A stretch of 64,000 bases of DNA from Typha latifolia. Taxonomy: Eukaryota; Streptophyta; Magnoliopsida; Poales; Typhaceae. The notes under the pieces are model-generated. The model did not search any database. It was not told the origin of the DNA and saw only the letters and a program-made list of their open reading frames with translations. Position 1 is the stretch's first letter, and each line of letters starts with the position of its first letter. This document shows positions 1-12,288 of this stretch, in pieces. Both the position numbers and the translations under genes were made by a program. Location: NCBI GenBank assembly GCA_019914945.1, contig CM034100.1:5965209-6029208 (forward strand), given 5' to 3'.

Positions 1-1126
1 TTTTTGTATTTATGGAAGTACATCTATATATGTAGTAAATTATATGTATTTAGAAAATATGAGGCCCCTTTCTAAGTGGGGCCCTAGGCGGCCGCCTCAA
101 TAGCTTAGCTATTGAGCTGGCCCTGCTCCCTTGGTTCAATAGGTAATTTTTAGCTCGAGCTGGAAATTGTCGGCTCGAGATCGGCTCATTTCAAGCTCAA
201 GAAAGGTCAAGCTTGGCTTGGTAGCTTGACAAAATCAACAAAGCAGATCTGCAGCTAGGGAAAAATGGGCTGCTGGGCAATTGAAAAAATTAAAAAGAAA
301 ACAAACAGAACTCAAGCATATCATATAGCATAAAGATAATGTCTGGATCAGAAATGCAGCTGTGCTATTGTTTTCCAGTGTGCACAGGAAAAAAGATACT
401 TGTTTGCAAAATGTGATTCAAAAGGAACTTGGTATCTCTCTGAACATGACTTTTTTTTTATTAGCACTGACCTATGCCTCTGTATGAGTAGATGATGAGT
501 AGAAAAGCTACCTGAAATTTCACAAGAACCAAATCAATGAGTACTGTAATTGTTGGTGGTCCTCTAATTTCCCAAAATGGAAAGAAACAGACAAAAGTGA
601 TGATTCCAATTATACCAATCAGTCTGATCAGTAGTAGCAGCCACAGTCATGACTTTTGATGTAGAGATCCGATGATTGGAATACTTTTAGTGCCAACCAA
701 GCATTGGTTGGGACTTTATTGCATGAGGACCAACGGAGAGGATGCGGTGGAGGTGCATCCCTCAAAGTGGCTTATCAAAAATATCTTAAGATAAGAAGTG
801 AGGAGAATGTTAGAATAGAAAAGATAACCACCATTCTCTAACAACTTAAGCATAACTAACATAAGCATGGGTGAAACCACACACGCACGTGTTTGCATCC
901 TTTTGCATTTGAGAATGCAACTGCATGCATATGTGACTGTGCATGTGTCTTTTTGTGTATGTGGGTAAATATATAATGTGTGTATGAATGAAGATTACAC
1001 CCTATGATATGTCCTTACAATATAATGTCTGTATGAATATAAATGTTTGAATAGCATGATATTTTGTTGTTGAATGAAATGCTTCTTGTCTTACTAGTCT
1101 GCTGATTTTACCAATATCTTCTACAG
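1..1126. other. Upstream intron of the PP2C-kinase gene (no coding seen)
   Basis: No coding segment is recognisable here. The first clear exon begins right after a CTACAG acceptor at 1121-1126, so at least the right part should be intron of the gene that follows. Bases 130-240 carry an AGCTCGAG/GGCTCGAG-rich stretch like dispersed repeats near 37.0 kb and 53.5 kb. Confidence 0.5.
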
Positions 1127-3843
1127 AATGACAGTCCATCTTCACTTTATATTATTCGAAAAGGTCGTGTGAGGCTGAGATATTCACCAGATCTTCTGAG
1201 TCCAAATGTGTGCAGCACTCTGTATTCTCATCTTGACCAGGGGCATCACACCCTAGACAATGGTGACCACGTTATTGAGATGGCAGAGGGAAACCATTTT
1301 GGAGAATGGGCTCTCATTGGCGAGAGTACCAGCTCTTTAACTGTGGTTTCAATAGGTGATGTGATCTGTGCAGTTATTACAAAGGAGAAGTTTGATTCAG
1401 TAGTTGGGCCTTTATCAAAACTTCCACAGGATGATGACATGTATGTTTTATATTGATGCCTGCATATATGTACATTTATTATGTTTCTTGTCTTTCTCAG
1501 TATATTTTTGCTTAAGATTCACTATGTTATCCAGGTTGAAAGATTCTAGTGTTTCTTCTAAGAGGTGCGATTTAAATGATGATGTTGCTTTAGGAATGAG
1601 GTTTCAGTTCTCTGAATTGGTATGGGGTTAGTACCTTCATTATTTTTTCTAGAACATGGATGCATATATATTCAGCAGAAATCTGATGTTAAGATAGTCA
1701 AGTTTTGATAATTGCACTTTCATAGGAATGGAGAACGGGCATATATGCAACTGACTGTAGTGAGATTGGTCTTGTCGTGGTGAAAGGTTCTGGTTGGTAT
1801 ATATTTTTACTTCTTTTATTGCCGTAGTGTTATGTTAACTTTTGATTTAACTATGTCCTCTGTTTTGATGACTAATATGATAACAGGAAATCTTTTTATA
1901 CTTTCAGTAACTATCGGAATCTGTACTAAGTACAATCACAAGCTTATACTAATTTTCTTTGCTTCTGTATTTGACTGTCTGCCAGATAGTATGCTAAGCC
2001 TAAAAAGATTTTCAAAAAGGAGATTTAAAGAGCTTGGAAAGGAATCACAAGTCTTGAAGGAGAAAGATATAATGAAGAGCTTGAGTCCATCAGCTTGTGT
2101 ACCACAAATACTGTGTACTTGTGCTAATCAAGCATATGTGGGAATATTGCTTAATACTTGTCTATCTTGTTCGTTGGCTTCAATTGTTCGCATGCCCCTA
2201 GATGAGTCCTCTGCAAGGTTTTATGCAGCCTCTGTTGTTGTTGCTTTAGAAGAACTTCACCAGGTCAATTGCTGTTTTCGCTATGGAGCATTAAATCTTT
2301 TTCTGTGTTATTTTTTTCATGTCAATTTGTAAGTTATACTGATACTTCATCTTATTATTCAGAAATTTATTCTCTATAGAGGTGTTTCACCAGACATTCT
2401 GATGCTCAATCGATCAGGGCATTTGCAGGTGATTCTTTTATATTATTCTAAAATTTATTCTTACTTACATGGAAAGATTCTGAAATTTTGTGTTATTATC
2501 TCTCATAATACTCGTTTTCACGTGACGTAGCTTGTAGACTTCAGATTTGCAAAGAGGTTATGTGGTGAAAGAAGTTACACAATATGTGGGCTTGCAGATT
2601 CTTTAGCTCCAGAAATAGTTCTTGGAAAGGGGCATGGATTTGCTGCTGACTGGTAAGGGGCTTCTGGTTCCCAATTATCCCTGAAGTACTATGTCTTATG
2701 CATTTATATCAAACTTCGAGCTTTCTTTTCTTTTCTAAAATGGAATATTAAGCTTATGGTGTTTGCTTTTATTTATAGGAAGTAACAGAGTAAATTGGAC
2801 AAACATTGATTTTAAATATTAGGCCTTCGTAATTTTCTGCATCATGTTTACCAGCATTGAGCTGTAATATACATGTTGATCTCTTGGTTGGCTTCATTTC
2901 AGTCAACACTAAGACAAAATACTGATGGTAACCGTCACTGGAGTAAGCTACAATACCAAGCCGGAAAAATTGAAATCAAGCTAACCTTTGCCCTAAGCCA
3001 CGCCAAGCTGGCCTGATATAGTGGCAACAATTTGGTTCCTGTAGGGTTCATTGTTTGTCAAATTAATTTAGTATATTAAGCTAATTTTACTCTAAAAATA
3101 GTGTTGATAGTTACAAGGACTGTTTTGCATGAAAAGTCCTTCCGTATTTCTTAATGAATAAGGACCCTTGTTTATGTATATAGTCTTGGCCTCACTTTTT
3201 AACAATGTCTAGCTGAGAAAAGTTGGATCTCAATTATGTTGCTATCAGAGTCCTGAGATATATCTATGTGATGACATGCTTCTTACATTTAGCTCAGGAA
3301 ACTGATTGATTTCTCTTCTTTTTTTTTTTTTTTTTGCATGATTAGGTGGGCATTGGGAGTCTTGATTTATTTTATGCTCCAAGCCAATATGCCATTTGGG
3401 TCATGGAGAGAGAGTGAATTGGAATCATTTGCAAAGATTGCTAAAGGACAGCTAATTCTACCTTCGACCTTCAGCCCTGAAGTAGTTGACCTATTAACCA
3501 AGGTACTCTTCTATTATCTGTTCTTTTGCCTGTGTGAATATTGACTACAGTTTTACTATGTGATTTTGAAAATTTGATCCATTTCAAACTTTCCTAGTTA
3601 CTTGAAGTTGACGAAACAATCCGGCTGGGGAGCAGCGGCGCTGATTCTGTAAAAGCCCACTCATGGTTTGATGGCATTGACTGGAAAGGAATTGCAGATG
3701 GTACTTCTCCAGTTCCTGAGGAAATCACTTCTCGTATCAATATCTACCTAGAAAATTATATAGGGGATGTAGCAACATCTACGTTCTCACCCACTGGGGA
3801 GTTCGATGATCTTAGTTCCACAGAATGGCTTGAAGATTGGTAG
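1127..3843 (+). CDS. PP2C / cyclic-nucleotide-binding / kinase-like fusion protein, C-terminal part
   Basis: This is the 3' portion of a plant-specific protein joining an N-terminal PP2C phosphatase, cNMP-binding domains and a C-terminal AGC-like kinase domain; the PP2C part lies left of the window. I infer eight exons: 1127-1440, 1535-1619, 1726-1792, 1986-2263, 2363-2428, 2531-2652, 3346-3502 and 3598-3843. All junction phases agree and give about 444 residues ending at TAG 3841-3843. The donor at 1793 (GTTGGT) is weak. The first exon carries a cNMP-binding signature (IIRKGRVRLRY, then EGNHFGEWALIGE). The kinase part shows LKRFSKRRFKELGKE (lysine strand), APEIV (APE), WALGVLIYFML (subdomain IX) and an AGC-like tail. 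The catalytic loop reads YRGVSPDILML instead of HRDLKPEN, and DFG is DFR, so kinase catalysis looks lost. The match is to the Arabidopsis At2g20050 family; the identity is firm, the function is inferred. Confidence 0.88.
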
Positions 3844-6280
3844 TATGAACAGGAACTTAAGTAAATTCTTCTGTTTGGTTCCTAAAAGTCACAGTAGTAT
3901 CATCATCTTCCTAGTGATCAGATCCAAGCCATCTGGCAATCTAATAGGGTGCTTTTCTTCGAAGTCCCAATCAGCTAGAAGAGTGCAACTCCTCAGTTTC
4001 ACAGAATAATATGAGCTGCTCTTCTTGGACAACATCTGTTAAATGTTGTAGAAATCAACTGCAATAGCCTTTGGAAAGCCTAGTTTTTGAACAGAAGCTT
4101 TGAATTCTTTTCCATGCAAATCCAATGCTTCTTTCGGAACAGGTGTAAATTATGGGTGTTTCCTCTAGTGATGAAACAATGCCAGGTATGCTTTACATAC
4201 ACTTTCCTCACTATGTATATGACAAATTCAATCATAGACTGCTGAATATCTAGGCAGAGACAGAAAACAACTTTGGATGTTTTGGGTTATATGCATTCCA
4301 TTTTCTCCTTCAGCGAGTAATTGAAGTCTGCAGTTGCTTTTGATGGTCCCATTCTTTGTTCTCTTTATCTTTTTTATTTTAGAATATTAGATGTCAGTAT
4401 TTCAACATAAAACTTAAGAACGTTTCTCTCCTGGCTAGCAACATGAGGGCACAGTGATGCTCCTTTAGGATGCAATCGAGTCCGGTCAGTTTAGTAGCTT
4501 AAACAGATTGGTTCAAATTAAAAAGATTGAAAAAACAAGCATGAATATGACTTATTTAATAATCAATTTAGACGGGTCTAATTATTTATGATTTGTCTCT
4601 GATTATAATAATTTAAATCCTTTCTGGTTGACTTTTTATGCTCATCAGCCTATGATAGAATTCATAGGTTCAAATCTTTTGTAGACTTTCGGCTGGATTA
4701 ACCTATTTATCTAATCTATAAATATTGGGCAGATCAGCTTCTTTGTTTAACCTCCGGAGGAGTTGAATTTATTTTAATTTTTGATCGAATCCAAGTTAGT
4801 TCTCTTGCTTTGAGATTTGACATTGGAAAAAAATAGATAAAACTCATTGTGCCCAAGAAGAAAGAAGATAGGAGCCTTTTTCTGACATCTAAGAAAATAA
4901 TTGTTTGCAGTGATGGAATATTCTCATTTGCGCAAATGGTGTTAGCAGAAATCTAACTCAAATTTTCTGCACATACTTGGTCAAATAGGTAGTGCTCAAT
5001 TCAAAATGCAAGGTGTAAACGGCAAATAGACGAAAATATAGTGTGTTTAAATGCAAACGTCCTAATATGGGGGATAGAAAACAAATCTACTTTGTTTGCT
5101 TGCATATGGATGTAATAGCTTGGCTTAGCTAAGCGGTTTGGTTTGGCTTTATGACTCTACTACTGTTGTAGTGGTTTAGAAGATTAGCCCGATGGCCTGA
5201 AAGTTTGAAATAATGGCTCAGCAGTATTTGCCTTGGAAGTAGTAGCTGGATGCGATCAATGGCCCATGTGTGTGGATCCTGTACGGGAGAGTTGACTCAG
5301 TTATCCAATCTATTATATTATATATTTTTTAAAGTCTATGTATATTTATATTTAGAAAGAGTTAATTTTTTGTCGAGCTAATATCTAATTTTCAGACCCT
5401 TAATGATTGAAAAAACGAAAAGAAAAAGGTTACTCTACTCCATTGCTATTCTAGTGTCTTCTCTTCCATCAGCAAAGTCATATAACCCTTTTTATTCCAG
5501 TGGACGGTGCCCGTGACATAGCAATCAAAAGCATTTCTTTTTTGCTTCCATGATCACATAATATGACTGAATAGGGACATTGACAGGAGGAGAAGATAAA
5601 GGAAAAAAAAAAGAGAGGAAAAGCTAAGTCCACCATCTCACTGTATAAACTCAATCATGTTGGTCTGAAAGGACTTCGCCTTCTGAGAGATTAACAGTGA
5701 CATAGGGGTGGTTGGTGCCCAAAGAGTCTTTATCCTATTCCATTCAACTACAAAGTGCATGTTACTTCTATGGCACAGGGATCGATGCAAGTGGAGTTGA
5801 GCTGGATCCCTGTTGTAGGATATCAATTTAAATTCTATGAAGAAGATGCTGTTTGGATGGATCTGTGCAGGGTCTGAATCTATATTCTAATTAAGTAAGA
5901 TGCTGTTAGTGTTAGGAGGAAGAGTGTAGTGGGATTGATTCCTACTTCATTCTCCTAATTACTCCACCTTACGAATCTTTTTAATTAGTCTATGGCTTAT
6001 TCTTAGAAGCCAATAAGTTTTTAGAAGTCAGAACTCATTGATATTTATAAAGCAATAATAGAGCAAGGATTACGATTGGCAGAACAATTATAAGTAAAAT
6101 GACTATTACCAAATTACTATATTATCATTTGAATGAGTCAAAAAAATATTTTAATTTAATTTATAATGTGTTAGAATTTTAGTGTTGACAAATGTGTACA
6201 AAATATTCGCGTTTTTATACATATATATGAACATATATATAAGTTTTGATAAGATTTAGTTTGAAAATTTTCAAGATTTG
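3844..6280. other. 3' flank of the PP2C-kinase gene and AT-rich spacer
   Basis: The first few hundred bases are probably 3' UTR. The rest is AT-rich spacer. Around 4550-4830 and 5700-5900 there are low-complexity dispersed-repeat fragments. No gene was found on either strand; the small ORFs lack coding character. Confidence 0.5.
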
Positions 6281-6284
6281 AAGT

Positions 6285-6535
6285 ATTTAAGTCCGTGCGA
6301 TCACAGTATATTCACAACGCGTTCGTAGCACATTCATAGGCATTCGAACGCACCCTACAGGCGTTCATACATACAGAGGTTGTGATTTGGCCGTTCAAAC
6401 ACATCTTGTAGTCGTTCATAGACGTTCACACATTAAGAGGTGCATATTTGGGTGTTCGCAACATGTTCACACTTCAAGTCGTGTTCGAACACGCTCGATC
6501 TATGTTCAAATGCCCCCACGTAACTTGCAAAGTCT
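6285..6535. repeat. GTTCG/GTTCA-rich degenerate tandem repeat
   Basis: Roughly ten copies of a core such as cGTTCatA, cGTTCgaAC or GTTCaaACAC occur at irregular 15-35 base spacing. Shorter pieces with the same cores (ATTCAAACAC, GTTCAAACAC, GTTTGAACGC) recur at 28870-28915 and 55975-56075. It is probably part of a dispersed element family. Confidence 0.5.
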
Positions 6536-6630
6536 ATATTTTGTAAGACCTGATTTGATTTGGATTTAACTTTATCTCTAAAATATATTTATCTTTATTT
6601 CTAAGAGAATCTATAGAGAATTTTTGAAGA

Positions 6631-6718
6631 GATATTTATCTTATCTCTAAAAGATACTTATCTTATCTTTAAGAGATATTTACTTTATTTCTAAGAGATA
6701 TTTATTTTATCTCTAAGA
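6631..6718. repeat. Four tandem copies of a 22-bp unit
   Basis: Units at 6631-6652, 6653-6674, 6675-6696 and 6697-6718 follow the consensus GATATTTATcTTATCTCTAAGA with 1-3 differences each. A looser related unit lies at 6582-6606. This is a local minisatellite with no coding content. Confidence 0.75.
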
Positions 6719-6779
6719 AGTATACAAAGAGGTTTAATCTAACCCTAAAGGTTGTCAAGCATTAATTTGAAAATCAACT

Positions 6780-7130
6780 TTTAGAAAGCCATCTTGTTAC
6801 TGGACCGATCCGGACATAAAAAAAATTATGAAAATTTAGGTGAAGGTTGGAATGAAAAGTTAAAAATAAAATAGTGGAGATAGGTCAGAATAGGGCAGAA
6901 CGGTAAATATCCGACGTTGCGGCGGTCGTCGGAGGGTGGTGGATGGCTAAAGGCGGTGGTGGACGAATCGTAGGGTAGGATGGCTGTTGGAGGAAGGTGG
7001 TGGCTAAGGTTTGGAAGCTTTGGAGGTTCTACGGATATGATCTACTCCTAGAAAGGTTAAGACGATCTAATGCTACAATAAAACGATAAATGCGGTAATA
7101 AGAAAATAACTAAACTCAATTAATTCTCAA
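6780..7130. other. GGTGG-rich stretch inside a probable transposable element
   Basis: Bases 6900-7020 are a G-rich run of GGTGG/GGCGG words, unlike the surrounding AT-rich DNA. No ORF of note was found. The composition resembles leader regions of retroelements, but I could not assign a family. Confidence 0.3.
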
Positions 7131-7227
7131 TGCTTGGATGCTTAACAAAGGAGCCCAACCCCTATATATATAGAGGTCGGTTACAACGAGTCCCACTGGG
7201 ACTAGCTCTAAAGGCTGACACGATTCG

Positions 7228-7430
7228 AATTAGGATTTGCCTTAAAGGCTTACATGACTTAATTAGATTTGCCTTAAAGGCTTACTTGACTTAACTAGAC
7301 TTGTCTTAAAGGCTGTCGTGACTTATTTGGACTTGCCTTAACTAGACTTGCCTTAAGGGCTATCATGACTTATTTCGACTTGCCTTAATAACTCACATGA
7401 CTAGACTTGACTCGACTTAACCCATGTAGT
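7228..7430. repeat. Minisatellite, ~33-bp unit (GCCTTAAAGGCTTACATGAC type)
   Basis: About five or six degenerate direct units built on TTAGACTTGCCTTAAAGGC followed by TTACATGACTTAA. The reverse complement of the same unit makes another array at 36590-36790, so this belongs to a family present in both orientations in the window. Confidence 0.7.
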
Positions 7431-8120
7431 CGGATCGTAACACATTTACAATTAATTAGGAGATCATCTTTTGGAAGCCATTATAATCACTCTCTATTTT
7501 AGACGGATTGTGCTAAATCTTTTTCATATCAACGCATCTATATCAGATCTAGAAGAACTATGTTTCTAGGGTTACTGAGACGAAAGTATCAACATCGAGG
7601 GTCACTGAGGTTTGGAAACCTGTCATGGGAAGTAGTATGTCGCGAGGTCTAGCGAGCAAAATTGGTACAGATTAAGTCGTGGGAATCAACGGGTGTCTGT
7701 AAGCTTCTTGTTAACTGCTACATGTTTGGTGATTGGTTTGATCCAAGTTTAAATCCGTGATCTTTTACTTGGTTTAGAATTTTTTCATATAAAAAGTTTT
7801 GTATTTGCAATTATCTTTTTCACGCTTTATTTTTTGCATATTATTATTAATAGTGTGTGATAAATAGTATCTCTTAGAGCATTTACTACGTTTTTCAATT
7901 GGTACAATAGCTTAACTAAGTATTTAACAAAACCCACCTAAAAGATACATATCTGTTTTATAAAAAAAAAATTAAAAAGTACCAATAATTCTCTAAGGTC
8001 AAGACGACGAATATTATCGATCATGCCTGCCTGGGAAAGGAACGATATTTATCATATCATATATAGTACATGAGTTGAAACTTTGTTCTTTTATAATGTT
8101 ATCATCTCGGTATCAGTCTC

Positions 8121-8126
8121 TATAAG
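8121..8126 (+). promoter_or_regulatory. Possible TATA box of the TIP4 gene
   Basis: TATAAG lies 68-73 bases upstream of the TIP4 start codon at 8194, a spacing that leaves room for a short 5' UTR. It rests on position and motif only. Confidence 0.35.
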
Positions 8127-8193
8127 GAGCACACTCAGTACCCCAAGGCAAATTAAACCATTGCCATCCAACTCACACTTCAAGCGAAAAAGG

Positions 8194-8339
8194 ATGGCAA
8201 AGATAGCTCTGGGCACACACCATGAGGCCACCGAGCCCGAGTGCATCCGGGCCGTGCTCGCCGAGTTTATTCTGACGTTCCTCTTCGTCTTCGCCGGCGT
8301 CGGAGCTGCCATGACCGCAGGCACGCACCAAATTCTCTC

Positions 8340-8417
<78 letters not shown>

Positions 8418-9996
8418 ACTAGACTACCGCATGGAATTTTCTTTATTTTTTATTTCACCACAACTCTTTTTGCGTGTATATTTGCAACAAAAAAAAAAAG
8501 CACCTCTGATTAGCTTACAAGATATATCTTATGTATAATTTTGTTTTTCTTTCTATCTCCCTGAGAAGTTAGAACTACTGTTTTTGTGTGGATACCACCC
8601 ACCAATATTTGATCCACTTAGCAGCAATAAGACAAAGGTGTCATTTCTTTTTCTTTTTTTTTTTTTTTTCATGTATATTTGTAAATATTCATCCCTAACC
8701 CTAAGTAGATTATAAGGAATATTCTCCATATAAATTTTCTTTTCCACTTTGCCGAGAACCACATGAAGAAAGTATTCCTAAAGTGATGTATATATATATA
8801 TATAAATACAATTAATTTATTCGTTTTGGGATGTATATGGAGTATAGGGAAGATGGCTGGCGGTGAAGATACAATAATGGGGCTGACTGCGGTGGCTGTG
8901 GCGCACGCGCTGGTGGTGGCAGTTACGATATCCGCCGGGGTACACTTCTCGGCCGGCCACCTTAACCCTGCAGTCACTCTTGGCCTCGCCGTGGGAGGAT
9001 ACATCACCGTCGTCCGATCGGTGATTTACGTTGTAGCGCAGTTGTTGGCCTCCGCTTTGGCTTGCTATATTCTTAAATATGTCACCAATGGATTGGTACG
9101 TATATCTATAGATGCTACTAGGTTTATTATTCGGCAAAACTATTGTTAGAATATAAATTATAAAAAATTAATTATTCTTCGTCAGCTAAAAACGTAGTCG
9201 TAGAATTAACAAGGCATAAAAGTAGAGGTTCTAAGTTTGAATTTTATATAGAAACTTCTATACACTTATTTCAAACCCAATTTTTGGATCTCTTAAAATA
9301 TTTCAAACCCAAAAGTGAGAAAAAAATATAAAAATATAAAAAATAAAAATTACTATTCTCTAATAATTTAAATTTTTAGAATAGTTGGTAAGATAATAAT
9401 TACTAGTTCGATAAGGTTTGATCAAGTCCGGCTTTTATCTGAAATGAGTTAATCTTGATGCATTGACTAAGGCTCAAATATAATTTGATCATGCTTGATG
9501 TATTGGCTCAAGTAAGTTCCATCTAACAAGAAACTGATCAAATGCATCCTTTTTCCTCAGGACAGTAAAATTTATATACATGCTGAGTTCTAATTCATAG
9601 ATAGCTACAACATTGCAGGACACTCCTGTGCATACTCTTGCTGCGGGGATGGGAGGCCTTCAAGGAGTGATAATGGAGATAATTCTCACATTCTCCCTTC
9701 TCTTCTCAGTCTATGCTACCATTGTTGACCCTAGAAAGGGCATCATTGCCGGGGTCGGCCCACTGCTCGTGGGGCTCGTCGTCGGAGCCAACATCTTGGC
9801 CGGCGGGCCGTTCTCGGGTGCGTCCATGAACCCAGCCCGATCATTTGGACCGGCATTAGTCAGCTGGAATTGGACTGACCATTGGGTCTATTGGGTTGGG
9901 CCGCTCGTCGGCGGCGGCCTTGCCGGGCTTCTCTATGAGCACCTGCTCATTGTTAAGACCCACGTACCTCTTCCTAGAGATGACGAAAGTTTCTAA
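8194..9996 (+). CDS. TIP4: Tonoplast intrinsic protein, TIP4 subfamily aquaporin
   Basis: A six-helix channel of the vacuolar membrane moving water and small neutral solutes. Exons 8194-8320, 8848-9095 and 9619-9996 (127, 248, 378 nt) give 250 residues, normal for TIPs. The start ATG opens [15 protein letters not shown], a TIP4-like N-terminus. Both NPA boxes are present (residues 82-84 and 196-198). The aromatic/arginine filter reads His62, Ile184, Ala193, Arg199, the H-I-A-R set known for TIP4/TIP3-type channels. The C-terminus ends PLPRDDESF as in TIP4. Intron 1 seems to use a GC donor (CCGCAG|GCACGC) because no GT gives the conserved junction. A 77-base CT tract follows that donor, and intron 2 carries a TRIM-like element. 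Subfamily assignment is strong; substrate is inferred. Confidence 0.93.
8336..8412. repeat. (CT)n microsatellite in TIP4 intron 1
   Basis: A nearly pure CT run of about 77 bases starts 15 bases downstream of the exon 1 end. Read-through ORFs of alternating Leu-Ser across it are artefacts. Confidence 0.95.
9144..9407 (+). mobile_element. Degenerate TRIM-like element in TIP4 intron 2
   Basis: A short LTR-like segment starts TGTTAGAATATAAA and ends GAATTAACA (9144-9211). A second TAAAAATATAAAA...TAGTTGGTAAG segment follows at about 9315-9407. The same paired layout with a recognisable primer binding site occurs in the mL53 intron (33823-34112). Here the primer site is eroded, so the call leans on that comparison. 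Confidence 0.5.
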
Positions 9997-10430
9997 GGCT
10001 CCTCCTATCTTTTAATTTCAGCCAAACAAGTGATATGTGTGTTCGTATTGAATTATGTTATGTCTAGAGATATTGCTACTGTTTGAATGTCATTACATAT
10101 ATATATATATATATATATATGTAAGTTTATGTTTTTGTTTCCTTTCCTGGCAATTTGTCCACCTTTGTAATCTAGGGATAAACTGACATTCTGTATTAAG
10201 TTTAACCTAACAACTAATCACGAAAATATGGCTCGTTCAACCAATAGCCAACTAGCAAGAGCTTTTCTCCTCTCGACTCGATTAGGGCTCTTTTTTACCC
10301 AGCTGCTTTCCATAACTTAGTTTAAAGTATTTTAGTATCACTTGAACTTCACAAGTTGACACCAAAGCTTAGATAGAATATTTTATTTCTCAGTATCTGA
10401 TGTAGATTAATTTTCTTCATTTAATATTTT
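9997..10430. other. TIP4 3' flank with an (AT)n run
   Basis: Probable 3' UTR followed by an AT dinucleotide run at 10098-10121 and AT-rich spacer. Nothing else recognisable. Confidence 0.5.
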
Positions 10431-10439
10431 AAATCAGTT

Positions 10440-12288
10440 AGTCCACCTTATAAGGATTTGATAATTCATCTTTATAAAGAAATGTTAAACCAAAAGCATT
10501 ATTTAAGTGTTGCATTCAAACAATGGCCATCAACATTAATTAAAAGAGGGACAAATTAGAGACGCCAAAATTAAATTATTTTTCATTCTTCAACAAAATA
10601 GCCAAAGTTTTTATTTATGCCTTAAAACTTATAAGAGACTTATTTCTTACTAGTATCTCTTGCTCTTTACAATATAGCCATAATAAGAAAATAATGGAAA
10701 AACAAAGGGATTGCCTCCATATTGTCACCTAATTGCTCCACAATCTCGAACTTCATGTCCCATAGTAAAACTAGAAGCCGAAAAAAAAAATATGCCAATA
10801 ACATAATGCATGAGGTTGAAACATATATATCACTAATACAGATGAACGACAAATCCATAAAATCTAAGATCAAGCTAACTCATCTCCGCTTTAGGTTTCT
10901 TAGCACTATCTGTTGCTAAGAAGTAATGAACTTTCCCCACCTGGTCCTCGATTGGATGTAGTACTATAATATTGAACATAATTAACATTATGCGGTAAAT
11001 TAACTAAATTATAAATGTGAAATATTGATTGTATTATTACCTTATTGATCTTTGTATCCTAAAAAGCTTTTGTATTCCCTCTCACTCACTTGTATCTTCC
11101 AGCCATCTAGCAAGCCCTTCGATCTCTTACATATTAACACTTTGCCTGCCTCTGCTGTAGCATCTATTAGGGTTGTCTCTCCTCACATCATCTCCAGTGT
11201 GACCACCATCTTATTTTCCTTTGAGTTGTTGTTCTCATCGACTAGCATAAAGTGGAGGAATGTTTAAACATCCTCAACAGTAGTATCACTTGGAACTTAG
11301 AGACACTTGTGAGAGAATGATAGGGTTTTTGATAGAGGGGGAAGGAATTGTTTTAGTAAACGAGGATTGGGCGGGTGATGATGCTATATAGGATTGCTAG
11401 TAAGAAAAAAAAAAAGCTCTTAGATAATTTTTTTGTGTGATCATATTAGTTTTTGTAGTACTGTATATATAGAGAAGTAGAAGAGGATATTGAAGGAAAG
11501 CTTTTACATAGATTCATGAACAAATGGGAGAATGAGTTATACTGAAAGATCATCTTCATCATATTTTGATTTCTTTCCAAGTTTGAGTGTTTCCCTCACA
11601 TTATTAGATTTGTACCAACTAGTAAAGAATATATAGTGAATATATACTCAATTACATCTTTTCTTTTTCTTGAGAGAGAAGTTGCATCTTTCCATTTATT
11701 GTTTATACATACTTAAATTAGCCTAAAGTATTTGATCGTCATTTGAAATTACATTTGCTCTTAAATATTGGGGCCCAAGTTCTAGAAATTGGGCTTATAT
11801 TGGGCTACGACTTGGTGAACTTCGTTAAGACCCACATCTAGCCATTGGATTAAGTAGGCCTAATTAACTAATTGACACATTCACTAATTTCTTAGGTGAT
11901 TTACAAAAGTTAGATAAAATATTAAATTTTTATTTCCGAGCATTTAATGTGGATTTTCTTTATATGATGTATGCAATTAGTTGCATACATAAAATTTAGT
12001 ATTGTTATTTTTCTAAAAGCAAGTAGTAACTATTGATTTTTTTATGGGAGAAAATAGTTTAGTTTTTGTTTTACGTAGAGTTTTCATATCATAATTCGTC
12101 ACTACTCTGGTTTAACTGATCTACGATTTAAGATGAAAGTATGTAAGTATGAAACAAATTGGTCGTAAATGCGAATAAATATAAACACATCCGGAAATTC
12201 TTTGGCATACTAGAAAGAGGAAAACAATGGTAATTATATTATTGTTGTTGTTGTTGTATATAGTCTGATCCATTTAGCCTACATGACT
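10440..12288. repeat. Diverged direct duplication, copy A (left part)
   Basis: This segment aligns throughout, with substitutions and small indels, to 15490-17175. Shared landmarks are AACATTAATT-AAGAGGGACAAATTA near 10535/15580, CAAGCCCTT near 11112/16082, GGGCCCAAG near 11771/16681 and TGCAATTAGTTGCAT near 11967/16879. Copy A resumes after an inserted element at 13065. On the minus strand both copies encode the peptide CKRSKGL-DGW-IQV-ER, hinting at an old gene fragment. No intact ORF exists. Confidence 0.8.

Noticed and set aside
6285..6535. CRISPR-like array
   Set aside because: Units are short, degenerate and irregularly spaced, and this is a plant nuclear sequence.
8083..8538. 151- and 90-codon ORFs running from TIP4 exon 1 into LSLSLS repeats
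   Set aside because: They read through the intron-1 CT microsatellite; family conservation requires splicing at 8320/8848.
8690..8705. Telomere-like CCCTAACCCTAA as an interstitial telomere
   Set aside because: Fewer than two full repeats inside an intron; chance or a telo-box-like word.
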